A stretch of 64,000 nt of DNA from Companilactobacillus alimentarius DSM 20249 (GCF_002849895.1 NZ_CP018867.1:2269866-2333865), one strand, 5' to 3'; positions 8,280 to 20,196 are shown, counted from the stretch's first letter. The notes: a model not told the origin generated them from the sequence alone. Translations and numbers: made by a program.

Positions 8280-10367
8280 TTATTCGTCCTCGTCGTCATC
8301 ATCAATCTCTTCATCAATCTTAATATCTTTGAGAGCTGAGCGGTCTTTTCTGACCAAACGCAAGCGATTGAGGGAGACTTTCCCAAGTACTAATGGAACA
8401 CGTTCTTCAATAACATCGCTGTATGAAAGACCGAACCAGTTAGCTGGAGAGATAAACTTTTGTAACAAGAGACGTAAGTGAATGATACTCTTCTTCACAT
8501 TACTGATCTTAGTATCAGGTGAGAGAACCTCTTTAATAATAACGAATGAGAAGTCCCCAACATCACGATCAGGAATAGTGGTATATTTCTGTGGTTGAGA
8601 TTTAATCTCGCCATTTGACATCATATCGTTGACGACCTGACGCAAGTAGACGTTAACCTTTTGATCTACTCTAAATCCTAGATAGAGTTGAACGCTGACC
8701 ATGTAGTCAGTGTCAAAAGTCTCAACACTGTAAGCTGCGGTATATGGTTCATCGGTAACGTTAACAGTGACAAACCAATAAACTTGAGCTCGTTTAGGAC
8801 GTTTATCAAGAATTGAATAGAGGATATTTTTCTTAATCCGGTATCCATCATGAACCTTAGTTAAATAAACTAGGTTAGTTGTATATAGTGGATAACTTGG
8901 ATCTTTTCTTAAATCATTTAATTGGTGCTTAAAAGCCAATAGGGAAGCAAAATGACTCCGATAGGTATTATCATCCTTGAGTCTTTCGCCGTATCTCCAA
9001 ACGAACATAACGGCAATTAAGACGGCCGCGATGAACATTGTAATGTAAGCACCGTGAATGAACTTGCTACTATTTGTAACGAAGAAAATACTTTCAATGA
9101 TAAAGAAGAAACTAACGATAACCGTTGTAAAAATACGATTGACCCGTTTCATCAATAACCATTGGTGAAGTAAGATCGTAGTCATTAACATGGTAATAGT
9201 AATTTCTAGACCATAAGCATTTGACATGTTTTCTGAAGTCTTGAAATAGAAAACAATAAATAAACAAACAATCCAAATTATTGAATTAACTGTAGGGATA
9301 TAAAGTTGTCCTTTAAAGTTAGTTGGATAATAAGTTTTTAATCTTGGGAACATTCTTAACTTAGTTGCTTCGGAAACTAGAGTGTATGAACCAGAAATCA
9401 AAGCCTGTGAAGCGATGATTGCGGCAAATGCTGAAAGTAAAATTCCAAAGAGTCTAAAGTCAGAAGGAATCGATTGATAAAATGGATTCATAGCTGAGCC
9501 CATTTTTTGTAATGAAGCATTGTCTTTAACACTAATGATCCAAGCTGCTTGACCTAAATAACTAAGTAGCAAGCAAACTTTAACAAAAGGCCAACTAGTA
9601 TAAATATTAGGTCGACCAACGTGTCCCATATCGGAATATAAGGCCTCAGCACCAGTAGTAGCTAAGAAGATACTACCTAGAATAAAGATTCCGCGAATAT
9701 TCATAGGACTTTGCAATAACTTAATTGCGTAGTAAGGGTTCAAAGCTCGAATAATCGTCCAGTCCGAAGAAAGATTGACGATTCCAATTAGACCCAGAAA
9801 GGCGAACCAAATCAACATTATTGGACCAAAGGCTCGACCGATCATCTGTGTACCAAATCGTTGAATAAAGAACAACGTTGATAAGATGATAATAGTTACA
9901 ATGATAACTTGATTCTGCGTACTAATAAGTACTGCGTTGTGAATCTGGATACCCTTGAGCCCTTCAATTGCCGCCGTAACGGTAACTGCGGGAGTCATCA
10001 TACCATCAGCTAGAAAGGTTGCCCCACCAATCATTGCTGGGATAATCAACCACTTAGCACGCTTTCTAACTAAAGTGTAGAGGGCAAATATACCACCCTC
10101 ACCGTTGTTATCGGCACGTAAAGCAATCAAAACATACTTAATTGTCGTTACCAAGGTCAGTGTCCAAAAGATCAAGGAAACACTACCCAAAATAAAATCA
10201 GTAGACATTTTTTCAAGTCCACCATTCCCAACCATCAAGGAATGCATAACATATAGAGGAGAGGTACCAATATCTCCATAAACGATTCCTAATGCAATTA
10301 GAAATCCTGCAATGCTTCTCTTTGAATGGGGGTTATTTTTCAATGAATTCAGTTGTGTCTTTTCCAT
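8280..10367 (-). CDS. kup: KUP-family potassium uptake protein
   Basis: 695 residues from the ATG at 10367, which has TTGGAG eight bases upstream; the frame stays open 22 codons further but without a site. The N-terminus has the KUP signature G-I-V-Y-G-D-I-G-T-S-P-L-Y-V near residue 35, followed by about twelve membrane helices and a cytoplasmic C-terminal domain. The protein ends in a strongly acidic tail (mostly Asp/Glu in the last 13 residues). KUP proteins import K+ with protons; in lactic acid bacteria they are c-di-AMP targets. It lies downstream of pepX on the same strand with a 118-nt gap and no clear terminator between, so partial cotranscription is possible. Confidence 0.93.
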   Translation of the reverse strand: MEKTQLNSLKNNPHSKRSIAGFLIALGIVYGDIGTSPLYVMHSLMVGNGGLEKMSTDFILGSVSLIFWTLTLVTTIKYVLIALRADNNGEGGIFALYTLVRKRAKWLIIPAMIGGATFLADGMMTPAVTVTAAIEGLKGIQIHNAVLISTQNQVIIVTIIILSTLFFIQRFGTQMIGRAFGPIMLIWFAFLGLIGIVNLSSDWTIIRALNPYYAIKLLQSPMNIRGIFILGSIFLATTGAEALYSDMGHVGRPNIYTSWPFVKVCLLLSYLGQAAWIISVKDNASLQKMGSAMNPFYQSIPSDFRLFGILLSAFAAIIASQALISGSYTLVSEATKLRMFPRLKTYYPTNFKGQLYIPTVNSIIWIVCLFIVFYFKTSENMSNAYGLEITITMLMTTILLHQWLLMKRVNRIFTTVIVSFFFIIESIFFVTNSSKFIHGAYITMFIAAVLIAVMFVWRYGERLKDDNTYRSHFASLLAFKHQLNDLRKDPSYPLYTTNLVYLTKVHDGYRIKKNILYSILDKRPKRAQVYWFVTVNVTDEPYTAAYSVETFDTDYMVSVQLYLGFRVDQKVNVYLRQVVNDMMSNGEIKSQPQKYTTIPDRDVGDFSFVIIKEVLSPDTKISNVKKSIIHLRLLLQKFISPANWFGLSYSDVIEERVPLVLGKVSLNRLRLVRKDRSALKDIKIDEEIDDDDEDE

Positions 10368-10485
10368 ATAATAATCTCCAAAAATAAACAGTTCAACGGC
10401 AATTGTAACATTAAGCATGAAGGTATGAAACATTTATTTTAGTCGACTTTAATTCCCTAATTTAAAGCCTTATGTAGCGCTTATA

Positions 10486-12906
10486 TTACTTATGCAAAGG
10501 GACAATTAATGTAGACTGATCCAGTTGAACTGTATATTTAATATTTTGATTTCCACGTACGGTCATACCAAAGTCGGTTGCATAGATTATCAATCCCAAT
10601 TGGTGATTAGCTTGCAAATTATAAAATGTTGGTTGTAAGTCAACGGTTACATTGTAGAAGATGTTCGGCTTTAATTCATCAACTTTATAATTATTCTTCC
10701 GATTTTGTAAATTAATATGCCCCTTGGTAATCATTTTGGCTGTTGATTCTTTGCCGAGAGTGAATTCTCGAAGATCATCTTCACGCCAATCATAGGTTTC
10801 AGCAAGACTATTTTTAGAAAGTAGACTTGGAGAAACATTAAGACGCTTGGTTTTGCCAAAATCAATTACTTGAAAACTCAGCATACCCAAATCTTCACTA
10901 GAAGATACCTGTAAATTAAGTTTTATTTTTCCATCAAGTAAGAGGTTTTTAGTTAGAGGTGCTGTTTTAAAAGTCAAGTGTGTGTTAAGTAATTTAGCGT
11001 TATCTGCCAGTAGATCTTTTTGCCATGTAACGTTGTCATCACGATAAAATTCAAAATCGGTTTTAGGTAGATTATCGGTAAACGAAGCGGTAGCAGTCTC
11101 AGATTTTTCGGTAGTTAGTTTATCATCTGATAAGTTATACTTGAGGGTATCATCATCCTCATTAGCCCAATCTTTGTAAGCAGTCCAAGTTTCAGGTTTA
11201 ACGTTATCTTGTCTGATGACGTTAGGGATAATTTCTTTTGCCTGATTATCTATACCTAAGAGCTCATTAGTTAACCAGAGATTAATAATGTCGCTGTAAT
11301 CTATGGAACGAAAGGCATTGATATAGATGTGTTGTCCTTGATGTAAGATTATTTTTTGCGTAACGCCGTTATACTTAATACCATTCCAGAGACGTTCAAC
11401 GTTACGAGGTTTGACGTTCCAATCATTTAAGCCATGGACCATGAAAACATCAGCTGTGATATTCTTGAAGTTCTTATGATAATTACGGGCGTCCCAAAAA
11501 GTATTGTAATCACCGCTATCACGATCTTGACCCACTTGAATATCTTTTATTTGTTGGTCCCATTGATCTTCGATTTTGTGGAAATCACCGGGTTGAAGAC
11601 GACGGCTAAAAGTCTCCTCGGCTAAGACATCAGCATCTTCACCAGGGAATCCACCTGGAGCAATAACTAGACCACCGTCACGGTAGTAGTCGTACCAATT
11701 AGAAATGGCGGCTTCACTGATGATAGTTTTCAGACCCTTAACACCAGTGGTTGCAGCTGCTGTAGCAAGTGTTCCTAAATAAGAACGTCCCGTCATAGCG
11801 ACCTTTTTATTTGACCACCAAGCTTTAATCTCAATATTATCAGTACGGTTAGTAAAGGCGGGAAGATCACCAGTTAGCCATTTGATAATGGAAATAGTAG
11901 AAGTAGTTTCATCTGGATCGCCAGTGGTTCTGAATCCGTCAGAATCCTTAGTACCGATCCCAGCCATGTAAATGACCGCAAATCCACGAGCTAAGAAGTA
12001 GTCATTTAAAGTGTAAGAACTTTCTCTAGCAAAAGTCTCTTCAGCTTTTTTGGTTTCACCATTGATAACGCGGGGTTCAGGTAATTCTGTTCTTTTTGCA
12101 ACGTATTCAATATCTTTGTACTGTAAATTATTTGGCTCTTTGTGTGTTAAGGGAACGTTGACGTTATGAGTTAGTTTTTCACCAGTTTCGTCATTAGTTC
12201 CTTGGTTATAGGGACTGGCCGTGTAAAGGACAGGGACTTTCAGACCATGTTCAGTTTCGTAGGGACGAAGGATTTCAGCCTTAAGTAAATCTCTTTTGCC
12301 ATCATGATCGCTATCTTGAGGAGACTCGACATAAACAACCTCTCGAATTAATTTATGAGGATTAAAGACAGGTAGGGTTTTACCATTGAATAGTAAAGGC
12401 TTTGATACTTTGCCATAGAATGTGGTGAAGTAACCTTTAGATGCTAATGAATCGATGAAAGTTTGCCCATCTTTATTGTGAGTAGCTAGAAGCCAATACC
12501 AAGCAGATTTTAGTTCACTCGTGGTAAAATAACCATTCTGATGATTAGCGATTAACAATTGGATTTTTTTCATTGCTGTCAGTGGAGCGTCAAATGAAAA
12601 GTCGACGTCAGGATTGAATTTTAATAACTGTAAGGCAACATTATAAAAAGCGACAACTGAAACATTGGTTGCAGAATCAAGATATTCACTTAGATTCTGT
12701 GTTTCAGTAGCCATATAAGTACGTAATTTTTCTTCAAAGTTAGAAGAAGTCTTTGCTTCTAAGAAAGCCTTACTAAGAAAGCTTTTCCATAACTTGATTG
12801 AGTCTGTTTCAGAACTGTTGTCTTTATCTAGAAATCCGATTTCTTTCAATTCTTTGATTTGGTCATCGAACTTGGTGGGACGAATAGCAAATTGATTATT
12901 TTTCAT
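10486..12906 (-). CDS. pepX: Xaa-Pro dipeptidyl-peptidase PepX
   Basis: 806 residues from the ATG at 12906, preceded by AAGGAGTG; a start 6 codons earlier lacks it. This serine peptidase removes X-Pro dipeptides from casein-type peptides in lactic acid bacteria. The G-R-S-Y-L-G-T motif holds the nucleophilic serine in the middle of the protein, W-Y-D-Y-Y-R-D-G-G follows, H-G-L-N-D-W holds the catalytic Asp and H-Q-G-Q-H the catalytic His. The C-terminal third is the beta-rich jelly-roll domain typical of the S15 family. The length fits lactobacillar PepX (about 790-810). The enzyme is cytoplasmic and works with PepC next door in peptide use. Confidence 0.95.
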   Translation of the reverse strand: MKNNQFAIRPTKFDDQIKELKEIGFLDKDNSSETDSIKLWKSFLSKAFLEAKTSSNFEEKLRTYMATETQNLSEYLDSATNVSVVAFYNVALQLLKFNPDVDFSFDAPLTAMKKIQLLIANHQNGYFTTSELKSAWYWLLATHNKDGQTFIDSLASKGYFTTFYGKVSKPLLFNGKTLPVFNPHKLIREVVYVESPQDSDHDGKRDLLKAEILRPYETEHGLKVPVLYTASPYNQGTNDETGEKLTHNVNVPLTHKEPNNLQYKDIEYVAKRTELPEPRVINGETKKAEETFARESSYTLNDYFLARGFAVIYMAGIGTKDSDGFRTTGDPDETTSTISIIKWLTGDLPAFTNRTDNIEIKAWWSNKKVAMTGRSYLGTLATAAATTGVKGLKTIISEAAISNWYDYYRDGGLVIAPGGFPGEDADVLAEETFSRRLQPGDFHKIEDQWDQQIKDIQVGQDRDSGDYNTFWDARNYHKNFKNITADVFMVHGLNDWNVKPRNVERLWNGIKYNGVTQKIILHQGQHIYINAFRSIDYSDIINLWLTNELLGIDNQAKEIIPNVIRQDNVKPETWTAYKDWANEDDDTLKYNLSDDKLTTEKSETATASFTDNLPKTDFEFYRDDNVTWQKDLLADNAKLLNTHLTFKTAPLTKNLLLDGKIKLNLQVSSSEDLGMLSFQVIDFGKTKRLNVSPSLLSKNSLAETYDWREDDLREFTLGKESTAKMITKGHINLQNRKNNYKVDELKPNIFYNVTVDLQPTFYNLQANHQLGLIIYATDFGMTVRGNQNIKYTVQLDQSTLIVPLHK

Positions 12907-12973
12907 ATTGACACTCCTTTTCAAATATTAATTTCATTATAAAGCACTGTAGATGAAAGTCTCGAATAAATCA

Positions 12974-13007
12974 ATAAAAAATAGGCCTACAATTGCAGGC
13001 CCATTTT
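12974..13007 (-). terminator. Terminator of pepC
   Basis: On the minus strand GGCCTGC pairs with GTAGGCC (one G-T) around AATT and is followed by a T-rich run, just after the pepC stop. Confidence 0.75.
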
Positions 13008-13019
13008 TCTGGTTTTGTT

Positions 13020-14363
13020 TTATGCTAAAGCACCCATTGGGTCCCAAGGAGCAAGAACCTTAGGATCTTTAGATTCAGTTTCAAAGGTATTCTTAAGATC
13101 ATCACTTAAATATTTCTTATTGATAACTAATTGATAGACGAATTCATTGAACCATGAGTCGCTCATAACAAAGTATCCTTTGTTACCAACTTTTTCACCC
13201 CATGAATTTTCAACTTTCCACTTGAGTGGATTGCCATTTTCGTCTAAATCAACACCAGTGATAACCATTGCGTGTGTCATCATACTTTCAATGTAATCAA
13301 GACGTTCTGCTTTGGTCATCTTAAGGTCAGTATTGAGTAAACCTTCGAGGTCATAGATCTTTGTATCCATGATACCAATCTTACGATCGGAACTTTGACC
13401 AACATCACTACCAAACCAAACTGTTTCACCAGCTTGAAGTTGTTTAACAGCTAATTTCTTGAAGTCATTGATTTCAAGGTTCAAGTGGCGAACTTGACGA
13501 CCACCGATAACATTGCCTAGCATTTCAACGGTATAAACGTGATTGTATGGTTTATCAGCTGTTGGAGCGTTGATAGTTGAAATGTAGCTATCTAAGTCCC
13601 AGCCGACATATTTCTTGAAGAATTCTTGTGGTGTAATACCGGTTTCTTTATGATAGTTCTTATCATCATCACGGTAAGCCCAGTCAAATTTAGTAGGTGG
13701 TACGCCTACTGTATAAACTAAGATCTTGTAGATTTCACTTAACAATTCGTTTTTCTTACGTTCAATATCTTCTTCAGATTTGTTGTCATTAACGAGGTCA
13801 CGCAAGATGATGGCATCTTTACATAATTTCTTGTTGAGCACGTTATTTAGTTCAGAGGAGTTTGTACGACTGAATGTATCTGGCATAACGGCCTTAGGAA
13901 CGACGCCATATTTTTGAACTAGTGCCATAACCATATCCCATTGACCACCATCTTGTTGAGGTGTTGCCATTAGGAAATCGACTTTGCGATCACCAGTTGG
14001 TAAAGCTGCTGTTTTAATAACATTTTCAAAGAAGTAATTTGACTTTTCCAATTTATCCCAGAAAAGCATGTAGCCTTGAGATAACTCGAAGCCCTTGATC
14101 TTGAAGTTATCTTGAAGAGGGTGTCTCATTGTATTCAAAGCTGCAAAGACCCAGCAAAGTCCTGATTGCTTTTGATCAGCAACCTTACCAGTATCCAATT
14201 CGATTGAGAAAGTTGGATCCATTGCTACCTTAGAAGCAAGGGTCTCACTTGATTTAAAGAGGCCGTTGTTAATAACAGCATTTTTAATTGCTGAAGAACC
14301 TGGTGTATTTTCAAAGGCTGTTTGAAATTTATCTAATTCTGATGATGTGATTTCTTTTGTCAT
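13020..14363 (-). CDS. pepC: Aminopeptidase C (bleomycin hydrolase family)
   Basis: A 447-residue C1-family cysteine aminopeptidase, the normal length. Active-site residues are visible: Cys in Q-S-G-L-C-W-V-F-A near residue 70, His in M-T-H-A-M-V-I-T-G-V and Asn in V-E-N-S-W-G near the C-terminus. The C-terminus ends P-M-G-A-L-A, as in homologues where the last residues enter the active site and trim specificity to aminopeptidase. It has AAGGAG at the start. It lies 15 nt after rpiA on the same strand, so rpiA-pepC may be cotranscribed. Confidence 0.95.
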   Translation of the reverse strand: MTKEITSSELDKFQTAFENTPGSSAIKNAVINNGLFKSSETLASKVAMDPTFSIELDTGKVADQKQSGLCWVFAALNTMRHPLQDNFKIKGFELSQGYMLFWDKLEKSNYFFENVIKTAALPTGDRKVDFLMATPQQDGGQWDMVMALVQKYGVVPKAVMPDTFSRTNSSELNNVLNKKLCKDAIILRDLVNDNKSEEDIERKKNELLSEIYKILVYTVGVPPTKFDWAYRDDDKNYHKETGITPQEFFKKYVGWDLDSYISTINAPTADKPYNHVYTVEMLGNVIGGRQVRHLNLEINDFKKLAVKQLQAGETVWFGSDVGQSSDRKIGIMDTKIYDLEGLLNTDLKMTKAERLDYIESMMTHAMVITGVDLDENGNPLKWKVENSWGEKVGNKGYFVMSDSWFNEFVYQLVINKKYLSDDLKNTFETESKDPKVLAPWDPMGALA

Positions 14364-14378
14364 ACAAAAATTCTCCTT

Positions 14379-15068
14379 TTATCTGATATTATCAATTACT
14401 TTAGGTCCATCTTCGTAACCGACGATAATAGTATTAACTATATCAAGAAATAATCCATGTGCAACTATTCCAACTTGATGATCTAACCAGTCAGCTAGTA
14501 GATGGGGATGATTGATTGTACCAATTTTTAAATCAATAATATAATTTTTATTGTGTGTTAAAAAGCGACTGCCATCTTCATTGAGACGAAATTCTGGATT
14601 CAAACCTTCTTTTTGAAGATCGTTAAAAGTCTTTTCGCTACCAAAGGGGATTACCTCAGTTGGTAATGGAAAACTTCCCAATTTGTCAGCCATTTTTGAT
14701 TTATCAACGATCCAAAGGTTACGGTTAGAGTTTGTAGCAACCATTTTTTCTAGTAGATGAGCGCCACCGCCGCCTTTGATACCTTGACCATTTTTGTCAA
14801 TTTGGTCGGCACCATCAATGGTTAAGTCGATGTGATCCACTTCGTTGAGGTCTTTGGTTTGAATGCCCAATTCTTGAGCTTGTTTTTCAGAACGAGAAGA
14901 TGTTGTTACGGCAACAATATTTTCAAGTTCTCCATTCTTTAATCTGCGACCCAATTCCTCAATCATATAGTAGACAGTCGAGCCAGTACCTAATCCTACT
15001 ACGCTATTACTCTTGAAGTAATCGACCGATTTAGTACCGACAGCTTTCTTTAATTCATCTTGGTTCAA
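14379..15068 (-). CDS. rpiA: Ribose-5-phosphate isomerase A
   Basis: 229 residues. Family motifs are G-L-G-T-G-S-T near residue 25, D-G-A-D-Q-I-D near 85 (catalytic Asp) and [11 protein letters not shown] near 98 (catalytic Glu/Lys). It interconverts ribose-5-phosphate and ribulose-5-phosphate in the pentose phosphate pathway. Its start codon directly abuts the stop of the acetyltransferase gene upstream, which indicates translation from one message. Confidence 0.95.
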   Translation of the reverse strand: MNQDELKKAVGTKSVDYFKSNSVVGLGTGSTVYYMIEELGRRLKNGELENIVAVTTSSRSEKQAQELGIQTKDLNEVDHIDLTIDGADQIDKNGQGIKGGGGAHLLEKMVATNSNRNLWIVDKSKMADKLGSFPLPTEVIPFGSEKTFNDLQKEGLNPEFRLNEDGSRFLTHNKNYIIDLKIGTINHPHLLADWLDHQVGIVAHGLFLDIVNTIIVGYEDGPKVIDNIR

Positions 15069-15371
15069 CTAATTTTCCCCCTTTAAGAGCTTTTGGTAAT
15101 TTTCAGTTAATAAAAATCTAATTTCTGGTCTATTTTGAAAGGCGACTTTAGCATATTCACAAACTGGAACGATTTTTAACCCCTTTAAATCAGAGAAATC
15201 TAAGACGGCATTCAAAAGCTTTTTTGCTAAGCCTTGATTGCGATATTGTTCATCGACATAAGTATGATCGAGTGAAATTACACCGTCCTTAACAGTCGAA
15301 TAGGTAAGTTCACCGATTGTTTTACCATCATTTACAAGGTAAAAACGTCCATCCTCATGATTCATTTCCAT
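15069..15371 (-). CDS. GNAT-type N-acetyltransferase (small, COG2388-like)
   Basis: A 100-residue protein with a well spaced AGGAGGT before its ATG. It matches the short GNAT domain of the YidJ/YjdJ group: D-H-T-Y-V-D-E-Q-Y-R-N-Q-G-L-A-K-K-L-L is the acetyl-CoA-binding motif A, and ...K-I-V-P-V-C-E-Y-A... follows. These proteins lack an assigned substrate. It is the first gene of a minus-strand unit with rpiA and pepC. A possible minus-strand promoter has TATAAT at 15419-15414 with a TTGATT 15 nt upstream. Confidence 0.8.
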   Translation of the reverse strand: MEMNHEDGRFYLVNDGKTIGELTYSTVKDGVISLDHTYVDEQYRNQGLAKKLLNAVLDFSDLKGLKIVPVCEYAKVAFQNRPEIRFLLTENYQKLLKGEN

Positions 15372-15501
15372 AAAATTACCTCCTGCTTAATTTATTTAAT
15401 TTAATATTACTCTATTATAAGAAGAAAGTCAGTGAATCAATAGTTTTATATGAGCTAAAATGCTATTATTTTAGTTATCTAATGCTTAAGGAGTTTTCAA
15501 T

Positions 15502-16044
15502 TTGACAAAAAAACGTGGATTTGAGATTGTGAAAAAATATGAAGGCAAAGGAATAAATTTGCCAGTACGTCAAACTAAAAATGCTGCTGGATATGATATT
15601 GAAAGCGCCCAGGACTTTATTGTCCCTTCAATTTGGAAATTTGGCTTTTTTAATGTTTTGAAATTTATTTTGAATAAAGGAAAAATGGATGACGAAAAAA
15701 TTGCTGAGGTACAAAAGTCAATCAAGCCAGTTTTAGTACCAACAGGTATTAAAGCCTATATGCAAGAAGACGAAGTATTGATTATAGCTAGTCGTTCTAG
15801 TAATCCCTTAAAACGTGGCTTAACAATTCCTAATGGGATTGGCGTGGTTGACGCTGACTACTATAATAATGATAGTAATGAGGGTGAATTGTTTGTTCAA
15901 CTGATCAATTTTTTCCCAGTCGACTATAAAGTGAAAAAGGGCGAACGTTTGGCTCAAGGAATTTTTATAAAATATTTAACGTCTGATAATGATGAAGGCG
16001 GCTTGAGAAAACGCAATGGAGGATTTGGTTCCTCAGGAATATAA
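15502..16044 (+). CDS. dut: dUTP diphosphatase-like protein
   Basis: 180 residues from a TTG start with AAGGAG at ideal spacing. dUTPase motifs are present: A-G-Y-D-I-E-S-A near residue 30, [11 protein letters not shown] near 108, the G-V-V-D-A-D-Y motif near 125, L-A-Q-G-I-F near 155 and a final G-G-F-G-S-S-G-I. It should hydrolyse dUTP to dUMP, keeping uracil out of DNA. An insert of about 35 residues (near 40-75) makes it longer than classic trimeric dUTPases; this form is common before radA in lactobacilli. Confidence 0.9.
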   Translation: MTKKRGFEIVKKYEGKGINLPVRQTKNAAGYDIESAQDFIVPSIWKFGFFNVLKFILNKGKMDDEKIAEVQKSIKPVLVPTGIKAYMQEDEVLIIASRSSNPLKRGLTIPNGIGVVDADYYNNDSNEGELFVQLINFFPVDYKVKKGERLAQGIFIKYLTSDNDEGGLRKRNGGFGSSGI

Positions 16045-16063
16045 TAAGAAAGGAACTATTTTA

Positions 16064-17437
16064 TTGGCTAAAGCTAAAACAAAATTTGTATGTCAAAATT
16101 GTAGCTATGTTTCACCACGTTATTTGGGACGTTGTCCTAATTGTGGGGCATGGAATCAAATGGTGGAAGAAGTTGAACATCCAGAAGCCATTAAGGCCAA
16201 AGCTACGCCAAGTCGTCGTGTGAGTGATTTGGAATCTAAGCCGGTTAGTATTGATGATGTTTCATTTGAAAAGGAACCACGGATTAAAACAGAACTTTCA
16301 GAATTAAATCGTGTTTTAGGTGGCGGAATCGTTCCGGGATCATTGATCTTGATCGGTGGTGATCCAGGAATTGGTAAATCGACGCTTTTAACTCAAGTTT
16401 CAGGACAATTAGCTAGCAGCGGTAAAGTGTTGTACGTTTCTGGTGAAGAGAGCGCTTCGCAGATTAAGATGCGAGCTGATCGTTTAGGAATTTCAGGTAA
16501 GAATTTATATCTATATCCTCAGACTGACATGAGTTATATCAGAGATACTATTTCCGATATGAAGCCTGATTATTTAATTATTGACTCGGTTCAGACAATG
16601 GACGAGCCAGAGATTACTTCAGCAGTTGGGAGTATTTCTCAGATTCGAGAAGTAACGGCTGAATTGATGAATATTGCTAAACAAGATAACATTACAGTCT
16701 TTGTCGTCGGTCATGTTACTAAAGGCGGTGCGATTGCTGGTCCCAAAATACTGGAACATATGGTTGATACTGTTCTATACTTTGAAGGGGACACGCATCA
16801 TAGTTATCGAATTTTACGTTCAGTTAAGAATCGTTTTGGATCGACTAATGAAATCGGTATTTTTGAAATGAGGACAAAGGGATTAGTTGAGGTCACTAAT
16901 CCTTCAGAGATTTTCTTAGAAGAACGATTGGCTGACACTAATGGTTCAGCTGTGGTTGTCTCAATGGAAGGAACTAGACCAATTCTGGTTGAAATCCAAT
17001 CATTAATTACCCCAACTATCTTCGGTAATGCTAAGAGAACCGCAACTGGTTTGGATCACAATCGGGTTTCAGTTATCATGGCTGTTTTAGAAAAACGTGG
17101 TAACTTGATGCTTCAAAATCAAGATGCATATTTGAAGTCAACTGGGGGAGTTAAATTGGATGAACCAGCAATTGATTTGGCTTTAGCAATGTCAATTGCA
17201 TCAAGCTACAAAAATCTTGGTATTCCTGCGACTGACTGTTTTGTTGGCGAAGTAGGTTTGACAGGCGAGATCCGCCGAGTCAATCGAATTGATCAACGAG
17301 TTAATGAAGCTGAGAAATTAGGCTTTAAACGAATATTTATTCCCAAAAATAATATGGGTGATTGGTCTAAGAAAAACAAGATTCAAATTGTTGGCGTCAG
17401 CACTGTAACTGATGCGATGAACAAAATTTTTAATTAG
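16064..17437 (+). CDS. radA: DNA repair protein RadA
   Basis: 457 residues from a TTG at 16064 with AAAGGAA upstream; an ATG at 16016 would overlap dut and lacks a site. The order is a zinc finger C10-x2-C13 ... C24-x2-C27, Walker [10 protein letters not shown] near residue 85, the RadA motif K-N-R-F-G near 250, and a C-terminal Lon-like domain. RadA is a DnaB-like branch-migration helicase acting in recombination and, in streptococci, transformation. It is placed between dut and the PIN/TRAM gene, the usual Firmicute order. Confidence 0.95.
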   Translation: MAKAKTKFVCQNCSYVSPRYLGRCPNCGAWNQMVEEVEHPEAIKAKATPSRRVSDLESKPVSIDDVSFEKEPRIKTELSELNRVLGGGIVPGSLILIGGDPGIGKSTLLTQVSGQLASSGKVLYVSGEESASQIKMRADRLGISGKNLYLYPQTDMSYIRDTISDMKPDYLIIDSVQTMDEPEITSAVGSISQIREVTAELMNIAKQDNITVFVVGHVTKGGAIAGPKILEHMVDTVLYFEGDTHHSYRILRSVKNRFGSTNEIGIFEMRTKGLVEVTNPSEIFLEERLADTNGSAVVVSMEGTRPILVEIQSLITPTIFGNAKRTATGLDHNRVSVIMAVLEKRGNLMLQNQDAYLKSTGGVKLDEPAIDLALAMSIASSYKNLGIPATDCFVGEVGLTGEIRRVNRIDQRVNEAEKLGFKRIFIPKNNMGDWSKKNKIQIVGVSTVTDAMNKIFN

Positions 17438-17447
17438 GAGGTTTTCC

Positions 17448-18719
17448 ATGCGAAAGATCGTAATAAATATAATTTTTGCATTGCTTGGTATTGCCGTCGG
17501 AATTACGGTTCTACCAAGTTTGTGGTTAGTTTCAGGTCTAGCGGGAGTTGCATTCATTAATAACGGCTATTTTGACGGACTTATTGGTGGTATTTTATTT
17601 TATTTCTTGTCGTTCTTATTTGTTAATTCAATTCTGAATTTAAATCAAAAGATTGAGAAATACTTAAATTCCCGTTCACCAGGTTGGATCATTTATGGAG
17701 CTGGATTCTTAATTGGTGGTTTAGTTTTAGCTAATATCATTTCAATTCCGTTCTATTTGATGAGCAATATGTTTTCAAATGTGATTCCAGTTATTTTGAT
17801 GATCGTCTTTGGTTGGATTGGTTTCAGAATGGGAACAAGTCGTCGAAATGATTGGAGTAATTTTTCAATCACTAAACGAAATACCAAGACTGCTGCCAGT
17901 GATAAAGCGGAGGACTTAGCTTCTGAAGGAGAAGTGACACGTCGTTCTGCCAAAAAAGATTTTTATCCATATAAGATTTTGGATACGTCAGTAGTCATTG
18001 ATGGAAGAATTCATCAGTTGGCCCACACCGGATTTTTGGAGGGTAAATTGATGATTCCTGATTTTGTTGTTCATGAATTACAATTGATTTCTGATTCTAG
18101 TGATAATCAAAAACGTGAGCGTGGTCGTCGAGGGCTTGATATCTTGAACGAAATGAAGATGGATAAAGCTATCAATTACACCACAACGACGCGTGATTAT
18201 GATAATATTCCAGAAGTGGATATGAAATTGCTTAAATTAGCTAAAGAAATCGGTGGTGCTGTCATCACAAATGATTATAATTTAAGTAAGGTAAGTGAAT
18301 TTCAAAACGTTCAAGTACTTAACATTAACGAACTAGCCAAAGTCTTGAAACCCATGGTTTTGCCAGGAGAGACAATGACTGTTAAAGTTATAAAAGAGGG
18401 TACTGAAAGAGAGCAAGGTGTCGCATACCTAGAAGACGGAACGATGGTTGTTGTTGAAGAAGGTAAATACTTCATTAACAAGGAAGTCGAAGTCGTCGTA
18501 ACTAGTGCATTGCAAACTGATGCTGGTAAAATGATATTTGCAAAACCTAAACATTCAATGCATGGTATCCAAGAGAAGAGCGAATCCAAAGAGAATTCTA
18601 ATAACCACAATAACGGTAATAACAAACGTAATAATCGCAATAATGGCAATAAGAATTCAAATCGGAACAACTCTAGAAACAGAAGGGGAGAACACAGAAA
18701 TGGCAAAAAAGTCAGATAA
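17448..18719 (+). CDS. PIN/TRAM domain membrane protein (YacL-like)
   Basis: 423 residues behind AGGAGG. The first about 125 residues hold four hydrophobic segments. A PIN (PilT N-terminal) nuclease-like domain follows ([11 protein letters not shown] near 178; N-D-Y-N-L near 274), then a TRAM RNA-binding domain. The final about 55 residues are an unusual Asn/Arg/Lys-rich low-complexity tail. This is the conserved YacL of the radA-gltX region, a suspected RNase with no defined substrate. Its 3' end overlaps the gltX start by 20 nt, so the two are translationally linked. Confidence 0.88.
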   Translation: MRKIVINIIFALLGIAVGITVLPSLWLVSGLAGVAFINNGYFDGLIGGILFYFLSFLFVNSILNLNQKIEKYLNSRSPGWIIYGAGFLIGGLVLANIISIPFYLMSNMFSNVIPVILMIVFGWIGFRMGTSRRNDWSNFSITKRNTKTAASDKAEDLASEGEVTRRSAKKDFYPYKILDTSVVIDGRIHQLAHTGFLEGKLMIPDFVVHELQLISDSSDNQKRERGRRGLDILNEMKMDKAINYTTTTRDYDNIPEVDMKLLKLAKEIGGAVITNDYNLSKVSEFQNVQVLNINELAKVLKPMVLPGETMTVKVIKEGTEREQGVAYLEDGTMVVVEEGKYFINKEVEVVVTSALQTDAGKMIFAKPKHSMHGIQEKSESKENSNNHNNGNNKRNNRNNGNKNSNRNNSRNRRGEHRNGKKVR

Positions 18720-20196
18720 TAAAATTCGTGTAAGATATGCACCAAGTCCAACAGGTCACTTACACATTGGGAATGCTAGAACGGCTATCTTTAACTACCT
18801 ATTTGCACGTAGTCACAAGGGAACATTTGTAATCCGTATCGAGGATACAGATACAAAACGTAACGTTAAAGGTGGTACAAAGAGTCAACTAGAAAACCTT
18901 AAATGGTTAGGCGTTGATTGGGATGAAGGTCCAGATGTCGGTGGTGACTATGGTCCTTATCGTCAATCAGAAAGAAAAGAAATTTATCAAAAATATATTG
19001 ATGAATTGCTTGAAAAGGGCTTAGCTTACAAATCATATCTGACTGAAGAACAACTTACAAAAATGCGTGAAGACCAAGAAGCTCATGGTCAAATGCCTCA
19101 TTACGAATACGAATTCGAAGGCATGAGTGAAGATCAAAAAGCTGCAAAAATCAAGGAAGCAGAGGATGCTGGTTTACAACCAGTTGTTAGATTCCATGTA
19201 CCAGTTGGTAAGAATTACGAATGGGACGATATCGTAAAGGGTAAAGTTTCAATCGGTTCTGATACTATCGGTGGCGATTGGGTCATTCAAAAACGTGATG
19301 GTATGCCAACATACAACTTTGCCGTTGTTGTTGATGACCATTTGATGGAAATCAGTCATGTTCTTCGTGGTGATGACCATGTTGCTAACACTCCTAAACA
19401 ATTAATGATCTATGATGCCTTAGGCTGGGAAGCACCTAAGTTCGGCCATATGACACTTATCATTAATACAGAAACTGGTAAAAAATTAAGCAAACGTGAT
19501 GAATCAATTCTCCAATTCATCGAACAATATCGTGAACTAGGTTATTTACCAGAAGCTATGTTTAACTTCATCGCTCTACTAGGTTGGTCACCAGTTGGTG
19601 AAGATGAACTATTCACACGTAAACAATTTATCAAGATCTTTGATGAACATCGTTTGAGTAAATCACCAGCTAAATTCGACCAAAAGAAACTCGAATGGGT
19701 CAACAATCAATATGTTAAGCATGCTGATGTCAGTGAAATCACTGATTTAGTAATCGCCAATTTGATTGAAGCCAAACGAGTATCAGAAGATCCATCAACC
19801 GATGAGATCCAATGGGTAAGACATTTAACAGAACTTTACATGCCACAAATGAGTTATACACAACAAATCATTGACTTGGCAGATGTCTTCTTCAATCAAC
19901 CAGAACATTTAACAGACGACGAACAAAAAGAATTAGCAGATGATGATGCTAAGACAGCTATTGAAGATTTGAAAGGCAAGTTAGAGAAATTACCTCGCTT
20001 CACAGCTGCACAAATCATGGCTGCTATTCAATCAGTCAGAGCTGATACTGGCGTTAAGGGTAGAAAACTTTATATGCCAGCTAGAATTGCAACTACTAGA
20101 ACAATGCATGGTCCAGCAATTGCTGAAACAATCGAATTGTTCGGTAAGAAGCAAGCTCTAGAAAATATTGATAAGACTTTGTCAGAAATGAACTAA
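18700..20196 (+). CDS. gltX: Glutamyl-tRNA synthetase
   Basis: 498 residues from the ATG at 18700, behind AAGGGGAG; the open frame upstream is the other-frame shadow of the PIN/TRAM tail. It has the class I signatures P-S-P-T-G-x-L-H-I-G-N (HIGH type) near residue 15 and K-L-S-K-R (KMSKS type) near 260. It charges tRNA-Glu and, in organisms lacking GlnRS, tRNA-Gln. The position after radA and before cysS matches the Firmicute order; the cysE gene often found in between is absent and replaced by a structured 300-nt intergenic region. Confidence 0.97.
   Translation: MAKKSDNKIRVRYAPSPTGHLHIGNARTAIFNYLFARSHKGTFVIRIEDTDTKRNVKGGTKSQLENLKWLGVDWDEGPDVGGDYGPYRQSERKEIYQKYIDELLEKGLAYKSYLTEEQLTKMREDQEAHGQMPHYEYEFEGMSEDQKAAKIKEAEDAGLQPVVRFHVPVGKNYEWDDIVKGKVSIGSDTIGGDWVIQKRDGMPTYNFAVVVDDHLMEISHVLRGDDHVANTPKQLMIYDALGWEAPKFGHMTLIINTETGKKLSKRDESILQFIEQYRELGYLPEAMFNFIALLGWSPVGEDELFTRKQFIKIFDEHRLSKSPAKFDQKKLEWVNNQYVKHADVSEITDLVIANLIEAKRVSEDPSTDEIQWVRHLTELYMPQMSYTQQIIDLADVFFNQPEHLTDDEQKELADDDAKTAIEDLKGKLEKLPRFTAAQIMAAIQSVRADTGVKGRKLYMPARIATTRTMHGPAIAETIELFGKKQALENIDKTLSEMN

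Noticed and set aside
18538..18699. N-terminal extension of glutamyl-tRNA synthetase
   Set aside because: It is the out-of-frame shadow of the Asn-rich tail of the upstream gene; the canonical synthetase start is at 18700.
18311..18751. Leucine-rich open frame on the minus strand
   Set aside because: It is antisense to the Asn/Lys/Glu-rich tail region of the PIN/TRAM gene, which forces Leu/Phe codons; no ribosome binding site.
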